The notes beneath the pieces are model-generated. The model was not told the origin of the DNA. It saw only the letters and a program-made list of their open reading frames with translations, and made no database searches. Shown piece after piece: positions 54,491 through 62,019 of a DNA stretch of 64,000 bases. The translations under genes were made by a program, and so were the position numbers. Numbering within the stretch: position 1 is the first letter of the stretch; each line of letters opens with the position of its first letter. This stretch comes from Herminiimonas arsenitoxidans (GTDB lineage: Bacteria; Pseudomonadota; Gammaproteobacteria; Burkholderiales; Burkholderiaceae_D): NCBI RefSeq assembly GCF_900130075.1, contig NZ_LT671418.1, positions 992,001 to 1,056,000 on the forward strand, written 5' to 3'.

Positions 54491-55266
54491 TTTGCGGATG
54501 CGGAATATTGAATCACTACGGTGGAGTCGCTTTCCGCACTTTCATTGCCTGGCACAACACGACTGACGACACTGGTAGGCGCAACACCAAGATCGATCAG
54601 GTAATTGCGAACTGCGATCGTGCGGTAATAAGCACGACGACGGCCTTCGGTATAGGCAAGTGAACCAACTACACCGGTAATGACCAACTTGCCTTGGCGT
54701 GATTTGATCTTGTCAGTCCAGCCTTTGATATTGGCATCCAGCGTTTTGGTAGCGTCGTTGTTTAGCTCGACGCCATCTTTATCGAAACGCAATGTAATCG
54801 CATCGGTACGACCATCGATCTTGATCCCGGCCAAGGTATCGACTGCAGTCGAGGTGCGCGTCTTCTCAATCTGGATGGCATTCGTCGGCGCACCTTCGTC
54901 GCTACGCAAACTGCCGGCGGCTGATGTGCTTGTACTGTTCAGCTTCGCTTGTAGCAAAGCTACCTGCCCTTTTAATGCGGCGATTTCTTTTATCTGCTCC
55001 TGACTCTCCAGCTTAAAGCGCGCAACATCAGGATTTTTACCGTCATCGAGACGACTGATATTCGGTTGGTTCTTCGATGGCGTAGCAACCTGCTCCTGCA
55101 ATTCCTTCTTTTCCATGAACTTCACGGCTTTGAATTGCGCAAGCTTCTGCGAGTAGTAGAACAGTGTCACCACAAAAACGACGACGACGAAAATCATCAC
55201 CAACACGACATTGGATAACGCATCGACGAATCCGGGCCAGAAATTCTGTTCCTTTCCACCTTCCAT
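54487..55266 (-). CDS. OmpA/MotB-like peptidoglycan-associated protein (SiiA/ZorB-like)
   Basis: A 259-residue protein. One N-terminal membrane helix (about 17-37, ALSNVVLVMIFVVVVFVVTLF) is preceded by Asp15 in FWPGFVDALSN, the place where MotB, TolR and SiiA have a proton-binding Asp. A periplasmic linker follows, with a coiled coil near LESQEQIKEIAALKGQVALLQAKL. The C-terminus is an OmpA-like domain (about 155-255, ITLRFDKDGVELNND, RRRAYYRTIAVRNYLIDLGV). GGGGGAAAG-like Shine-Dalgarno (GGGGGAAAG) precedes the ATG. It is 21 bases from the TolC-like gene and overlaps the HlyD gene. Confidence 0.85.
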   Translation of the reverse strand: MEGGKEQNFWPGFVDALSNVVLVMIFVVVVFVVTLFYYSQKLAQFKAVKFMEKKELQEQVATPSKNQPNISRLDDGKNPDVARFKLESQEQIKEIAALKGQVALLQAKLNSTSTSAAGSLRSDEGAPTNAIQIEKTRTSTAVDTLAGIKIDGRTDAITLRFDKDGVELNNDATKTLDANIKGWTDKIKSRQGKLVITGVVGSLAYTEGRRRAYYRTIAVRNYLIDLGVAPTSVVSRVVPGNESAESDSTVVIQYSASAK

Positions 55267-55287
55267 CTTTCCCCCAAGGTTACGGCA

Positions 55288-56943
55288 TTAAGGCTGCTGC
55301 ATGCCTTCCACGAAGGAAGAGGCACGACCGGTATTACGCAAAATTTGATAGCTGATATCTGCCTGCAAAAACAGCAACTGCGCCAGATCAACACGCGATA
55401 GATACGCTTGTTGATACGCATCAAGTACGTCAAGCAATTGCTTGTTACCCGTCGTCAGCTGCTCGAGAAATACGTCAGCGACACCGGCATTGGTTTGATA
55501 CGCCTGACGTGCAATGACTATTCGTTTTCTAACCGCATCGAGCGTGCGGTAATTGATCTCTATCTGTTCCTTGAGCTTGCGCTCGATATCGGATGCGGTA
55601 TTCGACTTCTCGACAAACTTGCTGCCGATTTGCTTTTGATAGTAGTAGTCCGAACCGCCATTCAACAGATTCATGTTCATGACCAACATGTAGCGTCTGT
55701 CCGTGGTCAGTATGCCGCCACCGCCAGCGTTATCCGTTCTGGCTTGCGTAACTTCAACTGACAGGTTGGGTGAGAAACGTGAACGTGCCGATTTCAATTC
55801 CTCGTTCGCTGCTGCTGCGTCTTGCCGAGCAGCTCGCACTGCTGGATTGTTTTCATAGATAAGCGACAGAGCCTGCTTGGACGTCACCGGAACAATCGGC
55901 ATCATCTTTGATGGAATGCCAAGTTGCTGTGAACGTACACCAGTCAATTGCACGAGCGTGATCATTGCGCTCTCCAGCACACCTTGCGCCTCGATCATGG
56001 CCGACTGTGCCGTCAACGCACGACCACGTACACGTTCGAAATCAACCTTGCTCGCACCACCGCCCTGCAGCCGCTTGTTCATGTAATCCTGCAAGGTATC
56101 CATGCGTTCGGCGTAACTGCGTGCGAACGTCAGCGCTACATAGCTACGCAGCAAATCGTAGTAGGCCTTGATCGTCTGGTAGTACAAGGCTTCACGCGCA
56201 TCTTCTTTGCGGAAGTCTGCAGCATCGGCTAACGTCGCCTGCTTGCGATATTCAAAATAGGAACCCGGATTGAAAATCGGTTGGCGGATGATGACGCTGT
56301 TGTCCCAACGAATATGTGTATCGCTGGCCACTGCTCTACCAGTACTCAAATCTGTGTACGCACCAGGCGCTGAATACTCGCGACCACGCTGTCCACGTAA
56401 ATCAATCGTCGGCCCCATTTGTCCCAACGCCGCTTTTTTGCCATACACCGCGCCCTCAGCTTGCGCACTCGCCGCGGCGTAGCTGTAACTGTTCTGCAAT
56501 GTGCGCGCCAGAGCCTCTTCAAGCGACAGCATGTTTTGCAAACGCCCATCTCCTGCCCCCACAATATCTTCCGGCAAGGCGACTGATGCACTCGCAAATG
56601 CCTTGTCGGATTGACGCAGCAATTGAATGATTTCATCATCCTTCGCCAAATCCGTCGCCTGATTCTCTGAAGCTTTTGCAGCATTACCGTTATTACGCGA
56701 CTTCACTGGCTTCGGCTCATCGGAAGGCAGTCGCAATGCAGGAGGTGCCGGCGCTACATCAGCGCTCGGTGTCGGAGTAAGGCGTTGTACGTCTTGAGAA
56801 AATGGTTGCTCGCGCGATGGGGAGCGGAATAGATTTGCATCATTCAACGCGGTTGAAAGTTGCAGCGGCTCTGCAAATACCAGTTGCGAACTAATGAAAA
56901 GTTGAAGACCGGTGAGCAATCTAAATTTGAATGTACTTGTCAT
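55288..56943 (-). CDS. TolC-like outer membrane protein of the type I secretion system
   Basis: A 551-residue outer-membrane efflux protein. A signal peptide (MTSTFKFRLLTGLQLFISSQLVFAE) starts at ATG 56943. An extended, low-complexity Pro/Ala/Ser/Asn-rich stretch of about 120 residues (about 30-135) precedes the TolC fold, which begins near LSLEEALARTLQNSYSYAAASAQ. Repeated helical hairpins follow, with LQGGGASKVDFERVRGRALTAQSAMIEAQG and DVFLEQLTTGNKQLLDVLDAYQQAYLSRVDLAQL. A TolC/LapE-type protein as first gene fits the type I operon. Start choice is moderately sure (weak Shine-Dalgarno). Confidence 0.9.
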   Translation of the reverse strand: MTSTFKFRLLTGLQLFISSQLVFAEPLQLSTALNDANLFRSPSREQPFSQDVQRLTPTPSADVAPAPPALRLPSDEPKPVKSRNNGNAAKASENQATDLAKDDEIIQLLRQSDKAFASASVALPEDIVGAGDGRLQNMLSLEEALARTLQNSYSYAAASAQAEGAVYGKKAALGQMGPTIDLRGQRGREYSAPGAYTDLSTGRAVASDTHIRWDNSVIIRQPIFNPGSYFEYRKQATLADAADFRKEDAREALYYQTIKAYYDLLRSYVALTFARSYAERMDTLQDYMNKRLQGGGASKVDFERVRGRALTAQSAMIEAQGVLESAMITLVQLTGVRSQQLGIPSKMMPIVPVTSKQALSLIYENNPAVRAARQDAAAANEELKSARSRFSPNLSVEVTQARTDNAGGGGILTTDRRYMLVMNMNLLNGGSDYYYQKQIGSKFVEKSNTASDIERKLKEQIEINYRTLDAVRKRIVIARQAYQTNAGVADVFLEQLTTGNKQLLDVLDAYQQAYLSRVDLAQLLFLQADISYQILRNTGRASSFVEGMQQP

Positions 56944-57432
56944 CTCTAACAACTGGCCGATCAATTCCGCCAACCGGCGATTGTGCTGCAAAAAGGTGCA
57001 TCCAATGCAATCTCATGCATGTTGCTCTAAATAAGTTCCAAATGTGACAAAAGGTAAAATCACTTCCTGCTCTTACAAGTAAGCATTATATGGGAACATG
57101 CCTGAGAGAATGCTTGCCGTACGATAAAGAAGTTGTAGGCGAACAACGATAAATTGCTCAGATTTGCTTAGATAAGCTATTGATTTAACAATTAAATTTG
57201 CAATACGTGATATATCGACAACTCGAATTTACAATTCAATATCACCAGCAAATCAAGTTAGCCTTGCAATGCAGCAAATAGAGAAGATAAAGCAGTCGCA
57301 GAACGCGAAGAAGGATTTAACAATTGCACGATTCAAAGAAATATTTGATGCAATTGCGCAATTTGCAGCCTTTTATTTCCTTGTAGAAATATTAATTTCC
57401 ACAAGGAAATTTAATCAGCCTTTTTCTGAAAA
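56944..57432. other. AT-rich non-coding stretch upstream of the secretion operon, with a long hairpin
   Basis: About 490 bases between the TolC-like start and yaaA. The part upstream of the operon (57000-57270) is AT-rich and should hold its promoter, which I could not place. At 57375-57410, ATTTCCTTGT, GAAAT and ATTTC, ACAAGGAAAT form a 36-base hairpin (16 bp per arm with one mismatch and a 4-base loop) just downstream of yaaA. No T-run follows, so terminator function is uncertain. A 72-codon open frame here (57269-57487) overlaps yaaA and looks spurious. Confidence 0.6.
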
Positions 57433-58209
57433 TCAGGCCGTTATTTTTCGTCTAAACATCCAGGTTTTTTCATCCGACAAGGCATGATCGAAGGCATAAC
57501 CATCAACATTGAACGACTTTAGTGCATCAGGATTAACGATACCTTCTGTTGCCGCATAACGTGCCATCAAACCGCGCGCCCGTTTGGCATAGAAAGAAAT
57601 CACCTTGTATTGCCCATTCTTCCAATCCTGAAAAACAGGCGTGATCACCGGCGCATTCAACAATTTGGGCTTCACAACCTTGAAGTACTCTTCCGATGCC
57701 AGATTGATCAAGGCCTCCGATTGATGTTCGGCCATACGCTGATTCAAGGTATGCGTGACGACATCGCCCCAGAATGCATATAAATCCTTGCCGACGGGAT
57801 TAGCCAGTCGGGTCCCCATCTCCAGGCGATACGGCTGCATCAAATCAAGCGGTCGCAATACACCGTACAAGCCGGATAAAATGCGGATGTGCGATTGGGC
57901 ATAAGCGAGATGTTGCGCGTTCAAGCTCGCAGCATCCAAGCCTTCATACACATCGCCATTAAATGCCAGCATCGCCTGCTTGGAATTTTTCAGCGTAAAT
58001 TTAGGCGACCATTCCGCAAAACGATTAGCATTCAGGGTCGCGAGAGGATCGGATATGCGCATCAAACTGGCAATCTGATCCGGCGACGACTGTCGCAAGA
58101 TGGCGATCAATTCTGCGGATCGCTTGATGAAATCAGGTTTACTGCTGATATCCGTATGGGCGGGCGTGTCGTAATCAAGGGTTTTGGCAGGCGATAAAAC
58201 AATAAGCAT
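57433..58209 (-). CDS. yaaA: YaaA, peroxide stress protein
   Basis: YaaA (258 aa, DUF328 family) lowers free iron and protects DNA in peroxide stress in E. coli. The ATG at 58209 ([14 protein letters not shown]) is the family start. The longer frame upstream is unrelated. Conserved motifs seen are [42 protein letters not shown] and the basic [13 protein letters not shown]. It is divergent from the PIN gene with a 30-base gap. Confidence 0.95.
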   Translation of the reverse strand: MLIVLSPAKTLDYDTPAHTDISSKPDFIKRSAELIAILRQSSPDQIASLMRISDPLATLNANRFAEWSPKFTLKNSKQAMLAFNGDVYEGLDAASLNAQHLAYAQSHIRILSGLYGVLRPLDLMQPYRLEMGTRLANPVGKDLYAFWGDVVTHTLNQRMAEHQSEALINLASEEYFKVVKPKLLNAPVITPVFQDWKNGQYKVISFYAKRARGLMARYAATEGIVNPDALKSFNVDGYAFDHALSDEKTWMFRRKITA

Positions 58210-58239
58210 TTCTACATCCGGGCAAGAATAATTTTGACA

Positions 58240-58701
58240 ATGATACCGAAGCGCATCGTACTCGACACAAACGTCTGTCTGGATCTGTTTGTATTTCGTG
58301 ATCCACGCTGGACGCTGCTGCATGACGCGCTGAGAAGCGGACAAGTGCAAGCCATCACACGTGACGATTGTCGCATGGAGTGGAGCATCGTTTTAAGCTA
58401 TCCACATTTGAAGTTAGACGAAGCAGACCGCATGCGCGTCTCGGCAGAATTTGATACCTTGATACATTGCTATCCCATAGCTGAAGTCAATGCAGAGGCA
58501 GCCAAACTGCCTGTGTGCAAAGACAAGGATGACCAAAAATTCCTTGAACTATCCCGTGATGAAAAAGCGGATGTGCTGATCACAAAAGACAAGGCACTTC
58601 TGAAATGCGCCAGAAAAACGCGTCGTGACGGCTTGTTCGCTATCATGACACCGGAAGCATGGATGCTTGAAATGTCGGCAACACCTCAAGCAGTTGAATA
58701 A
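58240..58701 (+). CDS. PIN-domain protein, putative toxin-like ribonuclease
   Basis: A 153-residue PIN-domain protein. Acidic residues typical of the metal site appear in [10 protein letters not shown] near the N-terminus and in [11 protein letters not shown] and LITKDKALL later. Such proteins are annotated as putative toxin-antitoxin PIN family, but no antitoxin gene of usual size is visible beside it. It could instead act in RNA processing. ATG at 58240 is preferred over an in-frame TTG at 58234. The aminotransferase follows 27 bases later and may be co-transcribed. Confidence 0.85.
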   Translation: MIPKRIVLDTNVCLDLFVFRDPRWTLLHDALRSGQVQAITRDDCRMEWSIVLSYPHLKLDEADRMRVSAEFDTLIHCYPIAEVNAEAAKLPVCKDKDDQKFLELSRDEKADVLITKDKALLKCARKTRRDGLFAIMTPEAWMLEMSATPQAVE

Positions 58702-58728
58702 CTTGTACCTTCACACAATCGACACCGC

Positions 58729-59925
58729 ATGCCTACTCTCAACAATCCTGCAAACGATGTGTCCTTATTCGATACGCCATCGATAGCAAGCAAACTGCCG
58801 CAAGTAGGCACGACTATTTTTACTTTAATGTCAGCGCTCGCCGCAGAGAAGAAGGCTGTCAATCTAGGCCAAGGATTTCCGGATTTCGACTGCGATCCGG
58901 CATTGCTCGACGCAGTAACGCTTGCGATGAAAAACGGTTTCAATCAGTATCCACCCATGACGGGCGTACCAGCTCTGCGTGAAGCCATTGCACTGAAAAT
59001 AGAATCGATCTACGGACATCGTTACAACCCGCAAAGCGAGATCACGATTACCGCAGGTGCCACACAAGCATTACTGACCAGCATCCTTTGCTGCGTCCGT
59101 ACCGGCGATGAAGTCATCGTGATCGAACCCGCTTTCGACAGCTACTTGCCGGCCATCGCACTCGCTGGCGGCAAAGCCGTTTGCGTACAAATGGAAGTTG
59201 ATGAAAGCGGCTATGCAGTGCCATGGGACAAAGTCGCAGCAGCCATCACTAACAAAACACGCCTGATTCTGATCAACTCGCCGCACAATCCTACCGGTTC
59301 CATATTGCGTGCAAGCGATTTGCAGAAGCTGGCAGATATCGTCCGCGGCACTGACATTTTATTGTTGTCAGATGAAGTTTACGAACACATGGTGTACGAC
59401 GGCATGCAACATGAATCCGTATGCCGACACCCTGAACTGGCCGCACGCACCTTCGTCGTATCCAGCTTCGGAAAAACCTATCACGTCACAGGATGGAAAA
59501 TCGGCTATGTCGCAGCGCCTGCTGAATTGATGAAAGAGTTCCACAAAGTTCATCAATTCAGTCTCTTCTCGGTCAATACGCCTATGCAGCACGCAATTGC
59601 AGCTTACATGGCAAATCCGCAGCCTTACCTGACCTTGCCGACGTTCTACCAACGCAAGCGTGATCTGTTCCGCGATGGTCTGGCAAACACGCGTTTCAAA
59701 TTATTGCCGGCAGACGGCACCTATTTTCAATGTGTCGATTACCGCGCGATTTCAGATTTACCAGAGAATGATTTTGCACAATGGCTGACTGCCGAAATCG
59801 GCGTAGCAGCCATACCCGTATCTGCCTTCTATAACGAGCCTAAGAATTCCGGCATCGTACGTTTTTGTTTTGCGAAGAAGGAAGAAACACTGAAGACAGC
59901 ACTAGAACGGCTGTCCAAAATATGA
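58729..59925 (+). CDS. Class I/II aminotransferase, methionine aminotransferase-like
   Basis: A 398-residue PLP-dependent aminotransferase. Motifs include NLGQGFPDFDCDPALLDAV, NQYPPMTGVPALREAIALKI, INSPHNPTGSIL, SDEVYEHMVYDG and the PLP Lys in SSFGKTYHVTGWKIGY (about residue 248). The pattern matches the YbdL/methionine aminotransferase group (kynurenine aminotransferase-like). Substrate is inferred from the group only. It is convergent with mshN and follows the PIN gene. Confidence 0.88.
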   Translation: MPTLNNPANDVSLFDTPSIASKLPQVGTTIFTLMSALAAEKKAVNLGQGFPDFDCDPALLDAVTLAMKNGFNQYPPMTGVPALREAIALKIESIYGHRYNPQSEITITAGATQALLTSILCCVRTGDEVIVIEPAFDSYLPAIALAGGKAVCVQMEVDESGYAVPWDKVAAAITNKTRLILINSPHNPTGSILRASDLQKLADIVRGTDILLLSDEVYEHMVYDGMQHESVCRHPELAARTFVVSSFGKTYHVTGWKIGYVAAPAELMKEFHKVHQFSLFSVNTPMQHAIAAYMANPQPYLTLPTFYQRKRDLFRDGLANTRFKLLPADGTYFQCVDYRAISDLPENDFAQWLTAEIGVAAIPVSAFYNEPKNSGIVRFCFAKKEETLKTALERLSKI

Positions 59926-59932
59926 AGATGCA

Positions 59933-59953
59933 CCTGCCTAACAACTAGGCAGG
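59933..59953. terminator. Hairpin between convergent aminotransferase and mshN genes
   Basis: CCTGCCTA (59933-59940), loop ACAAC, TAGGCAGG (59946-59953): a perfect 8-bp stem in the 37-base gap between convergent genes. There is no T-run, so it may be a weak terminator in both directions. Confidence 0.5.
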
Positions 59954-59962
59954 CACATAGAA

Positions 59963-61120
59963 TCAGCGTGGCAGCTGTTTCAATTTCTGATCAACGAAGG
60001 CTTGCAACTCTGCGGATAAGGTTCCCGTTTCTCGCGCACGGGTAAATGCTTCTCTCGCTTCCGGCGTACGATTATCTGCCTGCAGTGAAATACCCAACCC
60101 CATCCACCACAAACCGTTTTGTGGCGCTCTGCGAACAGCAGATAGATATTGCTCAACGGCCTCCTTATGCCGCCCTTCACGCTGTAATACCGCTGCTAAA
60201 AATGCCAAGTACTCAGGACGATCGCCTGCGTAGGGCAAAGTACGTTGCAAGGTAGTGATCGCGAGTTGTTGATCACCTTTTTCCACCTGCAAGCGAGCAA
60301 GTATCATTGCAAAGCCGGCCTGTTTCGAATCGAGATTCAAGCCTTCTTGCGCACGTCTTGCCGCCTCGTCTTGCCGCTTATTACTTAATAACAAAGCAAT
60401 CAATGTCTGGCGTGCTCCAGCATTTTGCGCATCGGCTTGCAAGGCCTGCTCCAATAGAACAATCGCTTCTGATACACGACCTTGCTGCACCAAACCGGTC
60501 GCCTTGCGGTAATCGTTTTCTGCACGTTGTTGTGGCGTCAGTTCCTTGACATGCTTGTCTAAAGTGAGCGGCGTTTCGGGCAATGCTGCTTTATTGGATG
60601 TAGACAATGAAGGGCTATCTGCTACAGATACATTTGAGCGTATATTTTCATCCGTTTGTTTTTTTGCCAGATTTGGCTTGACCGTAACTGGAGAAGCAAT
60701 AACAGGTTTAACGCTCACCTTTTGGTCATCGTTCTTCTCGATCGATACATCAGCAGCTGCTTTATCCGTAACAACAGGAGCAATCGTGACCGGAACCACA
60801 TCAATAACTGCAGGCACCGTAGGAGTTAGCGTCACAATGGCTTCTGGCATCGCTATAGGTGTTGACGATGTTGTCAAACCTGGAGCGATCTTCAATGACA
60901 ATTGCGGCGCCATAACAGGCTTTACAAGCGATGCAGGCCACAACCACAAGCATATAAGCAAACCGATCAACAACACCGCCAATATCGCAGCTAGCAGCCA
61001 GGCTATATGCACTTTCTTTTCCTGTGGAGCCGCCCTAACCTGGCCCGACATACCACCAATCGCCACGCCATCGGCATGCCGCTGCTCCAAATCCTGCAAC
61101 ATCTGATTAATAATACTCAT
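59963..61120 (-). CDS. mshN: MshN, MSHA pilus biogenesis protein
   Basis: A 385-residue MshN-like protein. The N-terminus MSIINQMLQDLEQRHADG is characteristic of MshN, followed by one transmembrane segment (about 45-70, WLLAAILAVLLIGLLICLWLW). A periplasmic region rich in Thr/Pro/Val follows, and TPR-type repeats (from about 210, PQQRAENDYRKATGLVQQGRVSEAIVLLEQAL) fill the C-terminus. ATG at 61120 overlaps the mshM stop (ATGA). The longer open frame is not used. It is the last gene of this msh cluster in the window. Confidence 0.9.
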   Translation of the reverse strand: MSIINQMLQDLEQRHADGVAIGGMSGQVRAAPQEKKVHIAWLLAAILAVLLIGLLICLWLWPASLVKPVMAPQLSLKIAPGLTTSSTPIAMPEAIVTLTPTVPAVIDVVPVTIAPVVTDKAAADVSIEKNDDQKVSVKPVIASPVTVKPNLAKKQTDENIRSNVSVADSPSLSTSNKAALPETPLTLDKHVKELTPQQRAENDYRKATGLVQQGRVSEAIVLLEQALQADAQNAGARQTLIALLLSNKRQDEAARRAQEGLNLDSKQAGFAMILARLQVEKGDQQLAITTLQRTLPYAGDRPEYLAFLAAVLQREGRHKEAVEQYLSAVRRAPQNGLWWMGLGISLQADNRTPEAREAFTRARETGTLSAELQAFVDQKLKQLPR

Positions 61121-62010
61121 TGCAAATAAGCCCAAACCACACCCACCAGGGCGATCAAAAGTCCGCCAGCAAGCAAGAGTATCCATGGCCGCAAACTACT
61201 ACGCGCGGCTTCCGTATCTTTTGCTGCGGCACGAATATGGGGTACATGCACTTGTTGTCGACCCTCACCAAAAGCCAGCATCAATGCTTTGTGCGCCAGA
61301 ATATTTACTAAACGGGGAATACCGCTACTGGCTGTATGCAAGACACGAATCGCATCCTTCGTCAGCAAACGACTACCAGAAAAACCGGCGATCTTCAGAC
61401 GATGCATGACATAAAAATCTACATCGTCTCTGGACAAAGGACTGAGGCGATAATGGAAAGTAATCCTTTGCGCCAACTGCCTAATCTCATCCTGCTGCAA
61501 TTTGGCATCTAACTCAGGCTGACCGAACAAGACAATTTGCAGTAATTTGCGTTTTTCCGTTTCGAGATTGGTCAACAAGCGTAACGCCTCAAGACTTTCC
61601 AATGGCATCGCTTGTGCCTCGTCAAGACATAAAATCACACGTTTTCCATCGCGCGCCAACACGAGCAAACGGTAATTGATTGCCTTCAATAATTGATGCT
61701 GATCGACTTCTTTATCAAGCTCGATTTCCAACTCATCTGCCAACGCTAGCATCAAGCTACGCGGTTCAAGATAAGGATTCGGAATATAGGCAGTAACAAA
61801 ACTATCGTCCAAGGTCGCCAAAAATTTACGACACAAGAGTGTTTTACCAGTGCCTACTTCGCCGGTAATTTTAATGAAACCTTCACCGTTTTTTGCTGCG
61901 ATCAACAAGGTGTTCAACGCTTGCTGATAATTTGGGCAAGCGAAAAAATAACTTGTATCGGGTGTGATACCAAAAGGCAATTCACGCAAACCAAAATGAT
62001 GCTTGTACAT
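61117..62010 (-). CDS. mshM: MshM, MSHA pilus biogenesis ATPase (ExeA-like)
   Basis: A 297-residue AAA ATPase of the ExeA/MshM family. MYKHHFGLRELPFGITPDTSYFFACPNYQQALNTLL is the family N-terminus. Walker A GEVGTGKT and Walker B VILCLDEAQAM are intact. A C-terminal hydrophobic helix (about 276-296, WILLLAGGLLIALVGVVWAYL) may anchor it in the membrane. It starts 9 bases after mshL and overlaps mshN. ExeA-type proteins help secretins assemble through peptidoglycan, which fits a partner of MshL. Confidence 0.92.
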   Translation of the reverse strand: MYKHHFGLRELPFGITPDTSYFFACPNYQQALNTLLIAAKNGEGFIKITGEVGTGKTLLCRKFLATLDDSFVTAYIPNPYLEPRSLMLALADELEIELDKEVDQHQLLKAINYRLLVLARDGKRVILCLDEAQAMPLESLEALRLLTNLETEKRKLLQIVLFGQPELDAKLQQDEIRQLAQRITFHYRLSPLSRDDVDFYVMHRLKIAGFSGSRLLTKDAIRVLHTASSGIPRLVNILAHKALMLAFGEGRQQVHVPHIRAAAKDTEAARSSLRPWILLLAGGLLIALVGVVWAYLQ

Positions 62011-62019
62011 TGCGTGCCG

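Noticed and set aside
41170..56943. Zorya-type phage-defence system
   Set aside because: Only the tailed MotA-like and OmpA-like parts resemble ZorA/ZorB. No zorC, zorD or zorE gene is present and the partner genes are for secretion.
57269..57487. A 72-codon plus-strand frame
   Set aside because: It overlaps the yaaA 3' end, sits in AT-rich non-coding DNA and spans the hairpin. There is no recognisable family.
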